Of a stretch of 6,136 bases of DNA, positions 1-5,907 are shown one piece after another. This DNA comes from Methanosarcinales archaeon. Its GTDB lineage: Archaea; Halobacteriota; Methanosarcinia; Methanosarcinales; Methanogasteraceae. The position numbers and the translations under genes were made by a program. The notes under the pieces were generated by a model. It was given only the letters and a program-made list of their open reading frames with translations, was not told the DNA's origin and made no database searches. The stretch covers positions 1 to 6,136 of the forward strand of contig DAOWIV010000195.1 of assembly GCA_030640725.1 (NCBI GenBank), in the 5' to 3' direction. How positions within the stretch are numbered: position 1 is the stretch's first letter; each line of letters starts with the position of its first letter.

Positions 1-360
1 CCGCATGTCGACCGATACCGTTTCAGGAGCGAATGGTGGGCTTAACCGATGACGAATGGAATGAATCTGAATATCATTTGAAAAGGCAGACTTTACTATA
101 TCGATCCATAATTTTGACATTTTGTTTTTATTTGAAATATTTAATCTCTTGTTTTTTGCATGGATAAAATTCCAATAATCTGCAACACCCCGTATCTTTC
201 TTGCCAAACTTATTATTGCGCCATCTGGTGTTGGTTTGAGGATTATACAATCATTGTTATCTGAAACTTTGATGTGCCATGAAGTGGCACCAAATTGACC
301 TAATTCTGCACCTATTTCTATTTCTCCCTCTCTGAAAGATTCTTTTCTCCAAGAATTCAT
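1..360 (-). CDS. Hypothetical protein, 5' part, runs off left edge
   Basis: An open frame of 120 codons starts at an ATG and reaches the left edge without a stop, so the C-terminus is missing. The start is supported by an SD sequence GAGGTGA at 370-376, nine bases upstream, and by a TATA box further upstream. The protein begins MNSWRKESFREGEIEIGAEL and includes GATSWHIKVSDNNDCIILKP (residues 24-43) and IRGVADYWNFIHAKNKRLNI (residues 56-75). It is hydrophilic, rich in Asn, Lys and Ile, and has no membrane segment or signal peptide. I do not recognise the family. Bases 61-360 are about 33% GC with A/T-ending codons, unlike the other genes here, which suggests recent acquisition. The last 60 bases at the edge rise to about 55% GC although the frame stays open, so the true C-terminus may cross into other DNA. 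The gene is probably real; its function is unknown. Confidence 0.6.
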   Translation of the reverse strand, partial: MNSWRKESFREGEIEIGAELGQFGATSWHIKVSDNNDCIILKPTPDGAIISLARKIRGVADYWNFIHAKNKRLNISNKNKMSKLWIDIVKSAFSNDIQIHSIRHRLSPPFAPETVSVDMR

Positions 361-369
361 ATTTATGAT

Positions 370-376
370 TCACCTC
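370..376 (-). promoter_or_regulatory. Shine-Dalgarno site of left-edge gene
   Basis: On the minus strand this reads GAGGTGA, a perfect match to part of the archaeal anti-SD complement GGAGGTGA. It lies nine bases before the ATG at 360 and decides the start of the otherwise unrecognised left-edge gene. Confidence 0.6.
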
Positions 377-412
377 TCAAATGACCCTGCATCGTAAACA
401 ATACACTTTTGG

Positions 413-420
413 CATATAAA
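413..420 (-). promoter_or_regulatory. Archaeal TATA box of left-edge gene
   Basis: The minus strand reads TTTATATG, close to the archaeal box A consensus TTTAWATA. Transcription starting about 25 bases downstream would begin near 391 and give a leader of about 30 nt before the ATG at 360, with the SD inside it. The box stands directly next to the strongly G/T-rich (minus-strand) stretch 421-480. It is a sequence match only. Confidence 0.5.
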
Positions 421-717
421 CCCACTGTCACCACACATTGCCACAAAAACACACCATCCACACAACCAACCGACCTCCATGTTTGTTGTGATAAATGCCG
501 AAGTCACTAAACCCCGCACTAAAGTCCAGAGCCTGCACACAACGATTTCATAACATTCATCCTACTGTCGCACTCACGCAAGGCAAGCCCACTATTGGTA
601 CATGTCAACAATGATACCGTGAGTCTACCAGATCGCGTAAATTTCATGCGTTGTAGTCAGCCGCCACGATACTTAAGTTAAACCCGGACTGGTATGTGAG
701 AGGTGCGACTGTGACCG

Positions 718-745
718 GGTGGTGTGGGCAGTGTGCCCCACCCCC
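718..745 (-). terminator. Hairpin downstream of the ilv operon
   Basis: Twenty bases past the stop of the last operon gene (stop at 765-767) lies an imperfect hairpin. Its core is GGGCA (726-730) / TGCCC (734-738) around a 3-nt loop, extended outward by further G-C pairs with one bulged base. No T-run follows in the minus-strand direction, which argues against a classical terminator. It could be a transcript-end or mRNA-stability structure. Confidence 0.25.
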
Positions 746-764
746 ATGTTCTCCCTATATCGCC

Positions 765-1226
765 TCAACCATGATACGTGGTCTGCACCGGCGCAGGCTT
801 CTTCTGCTGCTGGAAATTGATGTTTGGCAGCGGCATTGCAGGCGGAAGCCCGAGCGTCGAAGAGATCGTAACCGCAAGCGGCGCAAGGTTGCTGACCATC
901 GTGTTTGCGATCTGGTTCTGGACATCAGGCGGGGCTTTTCCGGCATCCCACTCGCTCTTGATCCGGGTTAGATTCTCCTCATCCGAATAATAGTCAGAAT
1001 ATCCCTCGAACCGGATGTGTCCCACATTCGGGCTTAGGTAGTTGATTGAGAATGCGTATTCGACCCTCAAAACCGTCTTCTCGCCAAACGGGGTCTGTTT
1101 CGGTAGAATTGTAGTATTCTTCAGACTGATGTCATAGTTGATGTTGATACTCTTCTGCTTCCTGACCTCTTCAGAGGTCACGTATGTCCTGGATTCGACC
1201 TGCGTCACTTTGAAATTTACAATCAT
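765..1226 (-). CDS. Uncharacterised protein of SecB-like appearance
   Basis: This 153-residue cytoplasmic protein starts with an ATG that overlaps the ilvN stop by the four bases ATGA (1223-1226). An SD-like GGAGATGA lies at 1230-1237, so it is translationally coupled as the third operon gene. Residues about 1-75 look beta-rich: MIVNFKVTQVESRTY, then INYDISL, then LRVEYAFSINYL, then HIRFEGY. An amphipathic helical part follows (about 101-125), then GLPPAMPLPNINF (126-138) and a loose Gln/Pro-rich tail. This order, strands followed by a helix and a Pro-rich P-x-P-L-P segment, resembles the SecB-like fold found in bacterial SecB and in archaeal relatives such as MJ0357, which bind unfolded proteins. 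That assignment rests on pattern memory and not on an alignment. There is no signal peptide, membrane helix or catalytic motif. In many genomes ilvC follows ilvN; here this gene stands there. Whether it aids AHAS assembly or is only co-transcribed is open. Confidence 0.85.
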   Translation of the reverse strand: MIVNFKVTQVESRTYVTSEEVRKQKSININYDISLKNTTILPKQTPFGEKTVLRVEYAFSINYLSPNVGHIRFEGYSDYYSDEENLTRIKSEWDAGKAPPDVQNQIANTMVSNLAPLAVTISSTLGLPPAMPLPNINFQQQKKPAPVQTTYHG

Positions 1227-1723
1227 GCGTCATCTCCATTAACTGTCTTTGTACTTCTGTTCATTGCTACCATTCCTGTCCGGACGAGTTCCCTGATCCC
1301 AAACCGCTTCAACATCCTTTCGATCGCCCTCACCTTACCCCTATCGCCCGTAACCTCGATGATCAGGGTTTCTGTGCCGACGTCGATGATCTTTGCACGG
1401 AATATATCCACGATCTGCATGATCTCGGATCTCGTGGTTGCATCGGCAGACACCTTGATCAAGACCAGTTCACGGTCAACCGATTCTGATGAGGGGATAT
1501 CGCATACCGAGATCACATCGATCAGCTTGCCGAGCTGGCTCGTCACCTGCGCAAGCACCCGGTCATCGCCCCTGACAACGATCGTCATCCTTGATATCTC
1601 AGGGTCCTCTGTCATGCCGACCGCAAGACTCTCGATATTAAACCCGCGTCTGCTGAACAGACCCGAGACGCGTGAAAGCACGCCGGGTTTGTTGTCCACG
1701 AGTACCGCAAGCGTATGCCTCAT
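1223..1723 (-). CDS. ilvN: Acetolactate synthase small (regulatory) subunit
   Basis: IlvN is the regulatory subunit of acetohydroxyacid synthase. It activates the catalytic IlvB subunit and normally gives feedback inhibition by valine. The 166-residue length is typical. Residues 1-75 are the ACT domain, opening with MRHTLAVLVDNKPGVLSRVS and continuing GLFSRRGFNIESLAVG. Residues 10-14 (DNKPG) hold the Asn and Gly that form the valine site in characterised homologues. Residues 80-155 are the C-terminal domain (RELVLIKV, EVTGDRGKVRAIERML, ELVRTGMVAMNR). The ATG overlaps the ilvB stop as ATGA (1720-1723). It has a perfect SD, GGAGGTG at 1729-1735, five bases away inside the end of ilvB. Its own stop overlaps the next gene's start in the same way, so the three products are probably made in linked amounts. 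The valine-site residues look intact, so feedback inhibition is expected but is inference. Confidence 0.96.
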   Translation of the reverse strand: MRHTLAVLVDNKPGVLSRVSGLFSRRGFNIESLAVGMTEDPEISRMTIVVRGDDRVLAQVTSQLGKLIDVISVCDIPSSESVDRELVLIKVSADATTRSEIMQIVDIFRAKIIDVGTETLIIEVTGDRGKVRAIERMLKRFGIRELVRTGMVAMNRSTKTVNGDDA

Positions 1724-3411
1724 GCCGACACCTCCGGTTCAAGGATCTCGTTGATCGCAGCACCAGCCGGGACCATCGGGAAGACGTTCTCGGTGGGATC
1801 GATCACGAAATCGATGACCACTGCCCGATCTGCTGCGAGCGCCTCTGATATCGCAGAAGGCACCTCAGACGGCTTCTCTGCACGGATGCCGATCGCGCCA
1901 TACGCATCTGCCAGTTTCACGAAGTCCACGCTCTGCGTCAGTTCGGTGTGCGAGTATCTCCGGTCAAAGAAGAGTTCCTGCCACTGCCGCACCATCCCGA
2001 GATAACCGTTGTTGAGGATCGCCACAATCACACAGATATCGTTCTTGACAACGGTCGCAAGCTCCTGCGAGGTCATCTGGAACGAGCCGTCGCCAGCGAT
2101 ATCGATGACCGTTCGGTCAGGACATCCGACCTTTGCCCCCATCGCGGCAGGGAATCCGTAACCCATCGTGCCAAGCCCGCCGGACGTGAGGAATGTGCGC
2201 GGCTGTTCGTACTGGAAGTACTGGGCTGCCCACATCTGATTCTGCCCGACCTCGGTCACGATGATCGCATCAGGACATGCTCGATGAATCTCCTGAATCA
2301 CGTACTGGGGCTTGATCACCGTATCGCTCTGCTGATACTGCAGCGGATACTCCTTCTTCCATGCATCGATCTTCTCAAGCCATGCCCCGGACTTGCCCTG
2401 TTTCTCGCGCAGATGCGAGAGCAACAACCGCAACACCTCTTTGGCATCCCCGATGACCGGCAGATCGACCCTCACGTTCTTCCCGATCTCTGCCGGGTCT
2501 ATATCGATGTGGATGATCTTTGCCTGAGCCGCAAACGCATCGATCTTCCCTGTCACGCGGTCATCGAACCTCGCGCCGATCGCGATTAGGAGATCTGACT
2601 CCTGCACCGCGTAATTGGCATATCTGGTGCCGTGCATGCCAAGCATCCCGAGCGAGAGCGGATGCGCCTCAGGGAATGCGCCGATGCCGAGCAGTGTCGT
2701 TGTCACGGGCGCGTTGATGGTTTCTGCAAGTTTCAGCAGTTCTGGTGATGTATCGGAGATGATGACGCCGCCGCCTGCATAGATGATCGGTCGCTGTGCC
2801 TGCAGGATCATGGACGCAGCGCGTCTCACTGCATCCGTATCGACATCGGTATCAGGATTGTAACCACGCAGATGCACGGTTTCAGGATATTTGAATTCAA
2901 GCTCATCGGTCGTGATGTCTTTTGGCAGATCGATCAGGACCGGACCCGGCCTTCCTGTGGATGCGATGAAGAACGCCTCTTTGACGATTCGCGGGAGGTC
3001 GTTCACGTCTTTTATGAGATAATTGTGCTTTGTGATAGGAAGCGTGATTCCAGTGATGTCAGCTTCCTGAAAGGCGTCATTCCCTATGAGGGGTGTCGGA
3101 ACCTGCCCTGTGATTGCGACGACCGGAACTGAATCCATGTAAGCGTTTGCGATGCCTGTAACGAGGTTTGTGGCTCCCGGACCTGATGTTGCGAGGCATA
3201 CCCCGACTTTACCGGTTGCCCGTGCATATCCGTCCGCCGCATGTGCTGCGCCCTGCTCGTGCCGCACCAGAATGTGCCTGATGTCGGCATCGTACAGTTC
3301 GTCGTAGAGCGGCAGCAACACTCCACCGGGGTATCCGAAGATCGTGTCGACCCCTTCGCTATGCAGGCACTCGATCAATGCTTTTGCGCCAGAGATGGTT
3401 GCATCTGTCAC
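1720..3411 (-). CDS. ilvB: Acetolactate synthase large (catalytic) subunit
   Basis: This is the catalytic subunit of acetohydroxyacid synthase. It joins two pyruvates to 2-acetolactate (valine/leucine route), or pyruvate and 2-oxobutyrate to 2-aceto-2-hydroxybutyrate (isoleucine route), using ThDP, Mg and FAD. Numbered from the GTG at 3409-3411 it has 563 residues, the usual size. The N-terminal ThDP domain holds GYPGG (27-31), the cofactor-activating Glu in RHEQ (Glu52), SGPGATN and the ITGQV and FQE segments. The middle domain has the AHAS-type GARFDDRVTGK (279-289) and HIDIDPAEIGKN. The C-terminal domain has the ThDP/Mg motif GDGSF (440-444) to NN (467-468), then VRQWQ and FPMVPAGAAINEIL. 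A longer frame begins at TTG 3432, but its extra codons contain the SD AAAAGGAGG (3421-3428), nine bases before the GTG. They encode only basic residues and lie at or above the predicted transcription start, so GTG is preferred. All catalytic motifs appear intact. Confidence 0.96.
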   Translation of the reverse strand: MTDATISGAKALIECLHSEGVDTIFGYPGGVLLPLYDELYDADIRHILVRHEQGAAHAADGYARATGKVGVCLATSGPGATNLVTGIANAYMDSVPVVAITGQVPTPLIGNDAFQEADITGITLPITKHNYLIKDVNDLPRIVKEAFFIASTGRPGPVLIDLPKDITTDELEFKYPETVHLRGYNPDTDVDTDAVRRAASMILQAQRPIIYAGGGVIISDTSPELLKLAETINAPVTTTLLGIGAFPEAHPLSLGMLGMHGTRYANYAVQESDLLIAIGARFDDRVTGKIDAFAAQAKIIHIDIDPAEIGKNVRVDLPVIGDAKEVLRLLLSHLREKQGKSGAWLEKIDAWKKEYPLQYQQSDTVIKPQYVIQEIHRACPDAIIVTEVGQNQMWAAQYFQYEQPRTFLTSGGLGTMGYGFPAAMGAKVGCPDRTVIDIAGDGSFQMTSQELATVVKNDICVIVAILNNGYLGMVRQWQELFFDRRYSHTELTQSVDFVKLADAYGAIGIRAEKPSEVPSAISEALAADRAVVIDFVIDPTENVFPMVPAGAAINEILEPEVSA

Positions 3412-3420
3412 GGTTCTTTT

Positions 3421-3428
3421 CCTCCTTT
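3421..3428 (-). promoter_or_regulatory. Shine-Dalgarno site that sets the ilvB start
   Basis: The minus strand reads AAAAGGAGG across this site, nine bases before GTG 3411. Because it lies inside the extra codons of the longer TTG frame (from 3432), it argues that translation starts at the GTG. Confidence 0.7.
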
Positions 3429-3452
3429 TCAATTGAAATACTGTTTTTTCAC

Positions 3453-3460
3453 GAGATAAA
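3453..3460 (-). promoter_or_regulatory. Probable TATA box of the ilv operon
   Basis: The minus strand reads TTTATCTC within ACTTTATCTCG, a moderate match to the archaeal TATA box. A start about 25 bases downstream falls near 3431, giving a short leader of about 20 nt that contains the SD and leads into GTG 3411. No leader peptide rich in Leu, Val or Ile and no attenuator fits in so short a leader, so control is more likely at the promoter or through IlvN feedback. Confidence 0.4.
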
Positions 3461-3534
3461 GTATGTGGTCTGGTGCCATGGGGCGTCAGTCATGCCCGGC
3501 TCCCGATCGTCGACCCTCTTCTGGTTCGTCGTTC

Positions 3535-3572
3535 CCTGATCGCCCCGGCAAGGGGGCGGGATCCGGGTCAGG
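3535..3572. repeat. GC-rich imperfect inverted repeat between divergent promoters
   Basis: The outer arms CCTGA (3535-3539) and TCAGG (3568-3572) enclose a perfect 6-bp inner stem, CGCCCC (3541-3546) / GGGGCG (3553-3558), with a 6-nt loop. It lies about 20 bases upstream of the TATA box at 3591 and outside the predicted transcripts of both flanking operons. It is therefore more likely a DNA feature, such as a regulator site, than an RNA structure. No known operator was recognised. Confidence 0.4.
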
Positions 3573-3590
3573 CTTCTGCGAGCACCAACA

Positions 3591-3599
3591 CTTATATAC
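3591..3599 (+). promoter_or_regulatory. Strong TATA box of the chemotaxis operon
   Basis: CTTATATAC is an excellent archaeal box A, preceded by A/C-rich sequence (CACCAACA) where the BRE element normally sits. Initiation about 25 bases on would fall near 3620. The receptor gene begins only at 3811, so the mRNA would carry a leader of about 190 nt, long for an archaeon. A weaker box at 3688-3693 (GTTAAACC context) might give a shorter transcript. Confidence 0.6.
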
Positions 3600-3622
3600 C
3601 ACAACCATCATATTAGACTATA

Positions 3623-3671
3623 CGGTGGAAGTGGGGCAGGGTGCCAGCTACAATAGTAGAGTCTTCCACCG
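3623..3671 (+). ncRNA. Candidate three-way-junction RNA structure in mcp leader
   Basis: A perfect 9-bp inverted repeat, CGGTGGAAG (3623-3631) and CTTCCACCG (3663-3671), encloses 31 bases. These contain two further small hairpins: GGCA-GGG-TGCC (3635-3645) and CTAC-AATA-GTAG (3648-3659). Together they form a closed stem with two arms, starting within a few bases of the predicted transcription start. No known riboswitch consensus (c-di-GMP, fluoride, TPP and others I can recall) is matched. It could be a cis-regulatory RNA, a 5'-end stabiliser, or at the DNA level a protein-binding inverted repeat. The fold is deduced by eye from pairing only. Confidence 0.4.
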
Positions 3672-3695
3672 CAATCGAATACGGGGGTTAAACCA

Positions 3696-3782
3696 GTGGA
3701 CACAAAACATCGGGATAAGGACCGAACCATTGACGATTACACCCAAGAGTTAGTCCGGTCGGGCGATTCTGGGGTAACGTAA
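3696..3782 (+). CDS. Possible 28-residue upstream ORF in mcp leader
   Basis: A GTG-started frame of 28 codons ends in TAA 28 bases before the receptor ATG and in a different frame. It has the same kind of ribosome site as the receptor gene: five Gs at 3683-3687, eight bases before the GTG, versus five Gs at 3798-3802, eight bases before the ATG. The peptide is highly charged and soluble, with DTKHRDKDR near its start and TIDDYTQELVRSGD in the middle. It resembles no family known to me. It may be a regulatory upstream ORF, a genuine small protein, or chance. It can also form a hairpin, GACCG (3720-3724) / CGGTC (3756-3760). Confidence 0.3.
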   Translation: MDTKHRDKDRTIDDYTQELVRSGDSGVT

Positions 3783-3810
3783 CCAACACAACATACAGGG
3801 GGCATACAAC

Positions 3811-5907
3811 ATGAACATACTGAAGAATATGTCAGTCAACAAGAAATTGATGGCTGGCTTTGGGCTCGTGCTGCTTCTGACAGCCGGGCTTGGGATCACT
3901 GCGTACTTGCAGGTAACGACGATGAATAACGCCGCCATGCTGCTCGAGACGGCTGATGGAATCGAGATCAACGTACTCGAAGCCAGGCAGCAGGAGAAGA
4001 ACTACCAGTTAAGAGAGCGTCAAGTAGAGCTCGATCGACATGCAGAAGTAATAACGCACCTGAAAGCACACGTCGATGAAGCGACGGCACTCGTCACAAG
4101 CAGCGAGGATAAGACACTCGTCGCAGAGGCTGAATCAGGCGTCATTGCTTACGATAGTGCGTTTGTTGAACTGGTGAAGGAGACGCAGGAGATGCGCGTG
4201 CTTGAGGAGGGGTGCGCAGCCGATGCAAGAGCGATTGAGAATGGCATCAGTGGTGCAACCTATCTCGACAGCGCGGAATCAGCTGGACTGCTACTCGATC
4301 TCCAGATGATCAGGCGTGATGAGAAGAATTTCATCATGCGCCACGATGCAGAGTATGTCGATGATGTGAAGGGTGCAATAAGCACACTTCAGGCAGGAAT
4401 TGATGCATCGGCTCTTACCGCTTCGGACAAGAGCGCGGTCAAGAGAGAGATCGGGACTTACCAGGCAACGTTTATGGAACTTGTCTCAACCATAAACAGT
4501 ATCGATGGATACGTTGCCACCACCGGTCCGCTCGTAACCCACGGAAGGGCGGTTCAGGCGGGTGCGCAGGAACTGGCAGCGAGCGCACAAACAGAAGCGG
4601 CTGCAGCAGCAGCGAGCGCGAAGACCGCGGTTGTCGCGTTCGTTGTGATTGCGATCGTTCTTGGGATAGTAATTGCGATGGTGATCTCAAAGTCGATCAC
4701 AAACCCACTTAACGAGGTCATGACCGGTGCAAACAAGATCAGGGATGGCGATTTTGGCTATGAGATAAAGGTCGATTCAAACGATGAGTTAGGCGAGCTT
4801 GCGCGGGTGTTTGGTGAGATGAAGGAGAACATACAATCGATTGTTGGTGAAACTGAACGGATTGCCAAAGAAGCAGCCGGAGGCAATCTGACCGTGAAGC
4901 CAGAGATCGAACTCAAGGGCGACTATATCAATATCGGAAATGCTCTTGACGGTCTGGTGGGCGTACTATCCACCGCGATCACTAACTCAAGAAATGTCGG
5001 TGAGAAAGTGCTTGCAACAGCGCAGGGACTCTCATCAGCCGCAGAGGAGATGAACGCGGGCATGGAACAGCTCGCATCCTCATCCCAGCAGGTCGCAGAG
5101 GGTTCGCAGAAACTGGCAGAACTTGCACAGGTCACGGCGCGGGATGTTGAGGAAGTGGCATCACAGATCGAACAGACCTCCACAAACGCAAGCAAATCGG
5201 CAGAGCTGGGACAGAGCGCTGTTGAAGCAACGCATGAGGTTCAGGAGGCAGCACAGAAGACGCTTGACGGTCTGGCACAGATCCAGGAAGGTGTCGCGAA
5301 GACGTCTGAGACTGTTGGCGATATGAACACTGCGATCGAGAGGGTCGGTGAGATGGGTGAGGTCATCACTGATGTGGCAGGGCAGACCAATATGCTCGGG
5401 CTTAACGCCGCAATCGAAGCTGCCCGTGCTGGCGAAGCAGGCAGGGGCTTTGCCGTTGTTGCGGACGCTGTGAAGAACCTTGCTGAGAAGGTCAAGGAAG
5501 CAGCGGGCGAATCAGGAATGGCGATCGGGAACATACAGGAATCCGGCGAGAATGCGATCGGTGCGACCGGAACCGCAGTGGATGAGGCGGCAAAAGGCGG
5601 AGAACTGGTACATGTCGCACTGGACGGGATCAATGACGTGACCAGCTCGATCGAGGAGGTCAACACGATGGTGCAGGAGATCGATTCCGGTGCCAAGAAT
5701 GCAGCCGAGGTCGTGAAGGGCGTTGTTGCCGGAATGGACGAGGTTGCGAGCATATCAGAGGAGAGCGCATCCGCTTCCGAAGAGAGTTCGGCAGCGGTTG
5801 AGGAGCAGACATCTGCGATAGAGGAACTGACATCAGAGACGCAGGTGCTCACCGATGTGGCGCAGGATATGATGAACGAGCTTGGCAGGTTCACAGTGCG
5901 GGAGTGA
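3811..5907 (+). CDS. Methyl-accepting chemotaxis protein with HBM-like sensor
   Basis: This 698-residue transmembrane chemoreceptor passes ligand signals to the CheA kinase through CheW. Residues 13-33 form the first membrane helix. Residues about 36-270 form an all-helical extracellular sensor with two related segments, ARQQEKNYQLRER (58-70) and IRRDEKNFIMRHD (167-179), the pattern of helical bimodular (HBM) domains. An Ala-rich stretch leads to the second membrane helix (about 273-293). A HAMP domain follows (about 294-346), then a probable second HAMP-like unit (about 347-392, GGNLTVKPEIELKGDY). Next comes the long coiled-coil signalling domain. Its hairpin tip, DVAGQTNMLGLNAAIEAARAGEAGRGFAVVADAV (521-554), carries the conserved residues for CheA/CheW contact. 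Glu/Gln/Ser/Ala-rich heptads on both sides (such as EEQTSAIEEL) are candidate methylation sites. No CheR-tethering pentapeptide ends the protein (it ends FTVRE). The ATG has a G-rich SD (3797-3802). cheW follows 14 bases later. The ligand is unknown; HBM receptors studied in bacteria bind organic acids. Confidence 0.95.
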   Translation: MNILKNMSVNKKLMAGFGLVLLLTAGLGITAYLQVTTMNNAAMLLETADGIEINVLEARQQEKNYQLRERQVELDRHAEVITHLKAHVDEATALVTSSEDKTLVAEAESGVIAYDSAFVELVKETQEMRVLEEGCAADARAIENGISGATYLDSAESAGLLLDLQMIRRDEKNFIMRHDAEYVDDVKGAISTLQAGIDASALTASDKSAVKREIGTYQATFMELVSTINSIDGYVATTGPLVTHGRAVQAGAQELAASAQTEAAAAAASAKTAVVAFVVIAIVLGIVIAMVISKSITNPLNEVMTGANKIRDGDFGYEIKVDSNDELGELARVFGEMKENIQSIVGETERIAKEAAGGNLTVKPEIELKGDYINIGNALDGLVGVLSTAITNSRNVGEKVLATAQGLSSAAEEMNAGMEQLASSSQQVAEGSQKLAELAQVTARDVEEVASQIEQTSTNASKSAELGQSAVEATHEVQEAAQKTLDGLAQIQEGVAKTSETVGDMNTAIERVGEMGEVITDVAGQTNMLGLNAAIEAARAGEAGRGFAVVADAVKNLAEKVKEAAGESGMAIGNIQESGENAIGATGTAVDEAAKGGELVHVALDGINDVTSSIEEVNTMVQEIDSGAKNAAEVVKGVVAGMDEVASISEESASASEESSAAVEEQTSAIEELTSETQVLTDVAQDMMNELGRFTVRE

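Larger units (their letters stand above)
361..764. other. 404-base region without a convincing gene
   Basis: The only supported elements here are the SD and TATA box of the left-edge gene, a C-rich/G-poor tract (421-480), an inverted repeat ACCCGG (682-687) / CCGGGT (715-720), and a hairpin at 718-745. Short ORFs exist on both strands: 24 codons at 479-553 plus, and 42 codons at 519-647 minus. They lack SD sites and do not look like protein. No tRNA or other RNA gene was recognised. The region probably combines the downstream end of the ilv operon with the upstream control region of the left-edge gene. Confidence 0.5.

Noticed and set aside
479..553. 24-codon plus-strand frame starting with ATG
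   Set aside because: No SD or promoter is visible. It is too short to support without conservation data.
519..647. 42-codon minus-strand frame
   Set aside because: There is no SD upstream of ATG 647, no recognisable motif and no neighbour support, so it is likely chance in non-coding DNA.
682..720. Inverted repeat ACCCGG/CCGGGT as a possible small RNA or tRNA-like element
   Set aside because: It is only 6 bp with a 27-base loop. No tRNA arms, box C/D or H/ACA motifs were found, so it was mentioned only as a detail of the intergenic region.
696..971. 91-codon open frame on the plus strand across the end of the SecB-like gene
   Set aside because: It has an Arg/Leu-rich composition typical of a reverse-frame shadow, no ribosome site, and overlaps a well-supported coupled gene.
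1948..2589. 213-codon open frame on the plus strand
   Set aside because: It is antisense to ilvB, whose ThDP and FAD motifs are clear. The translation has no recognisable domain.
3463..3753. 96-codon plus-strand frame through the divergent promoter region
   Set aside because: It would cover both promoters and the leader, has no SD, and its translation (Ser/Gly/Arg/Pro-rich, then mixed) is not protein-like.
5241..5894. 217-codon open frame on the minus strand
   Set aside because: It lies antisense to the receptor's signalling domain. Its Ser/Ala/Thr-rich, low-complexity translation is the mirror of the Glu/Ala/Ser heptad codons, and the receptor frame is certain.
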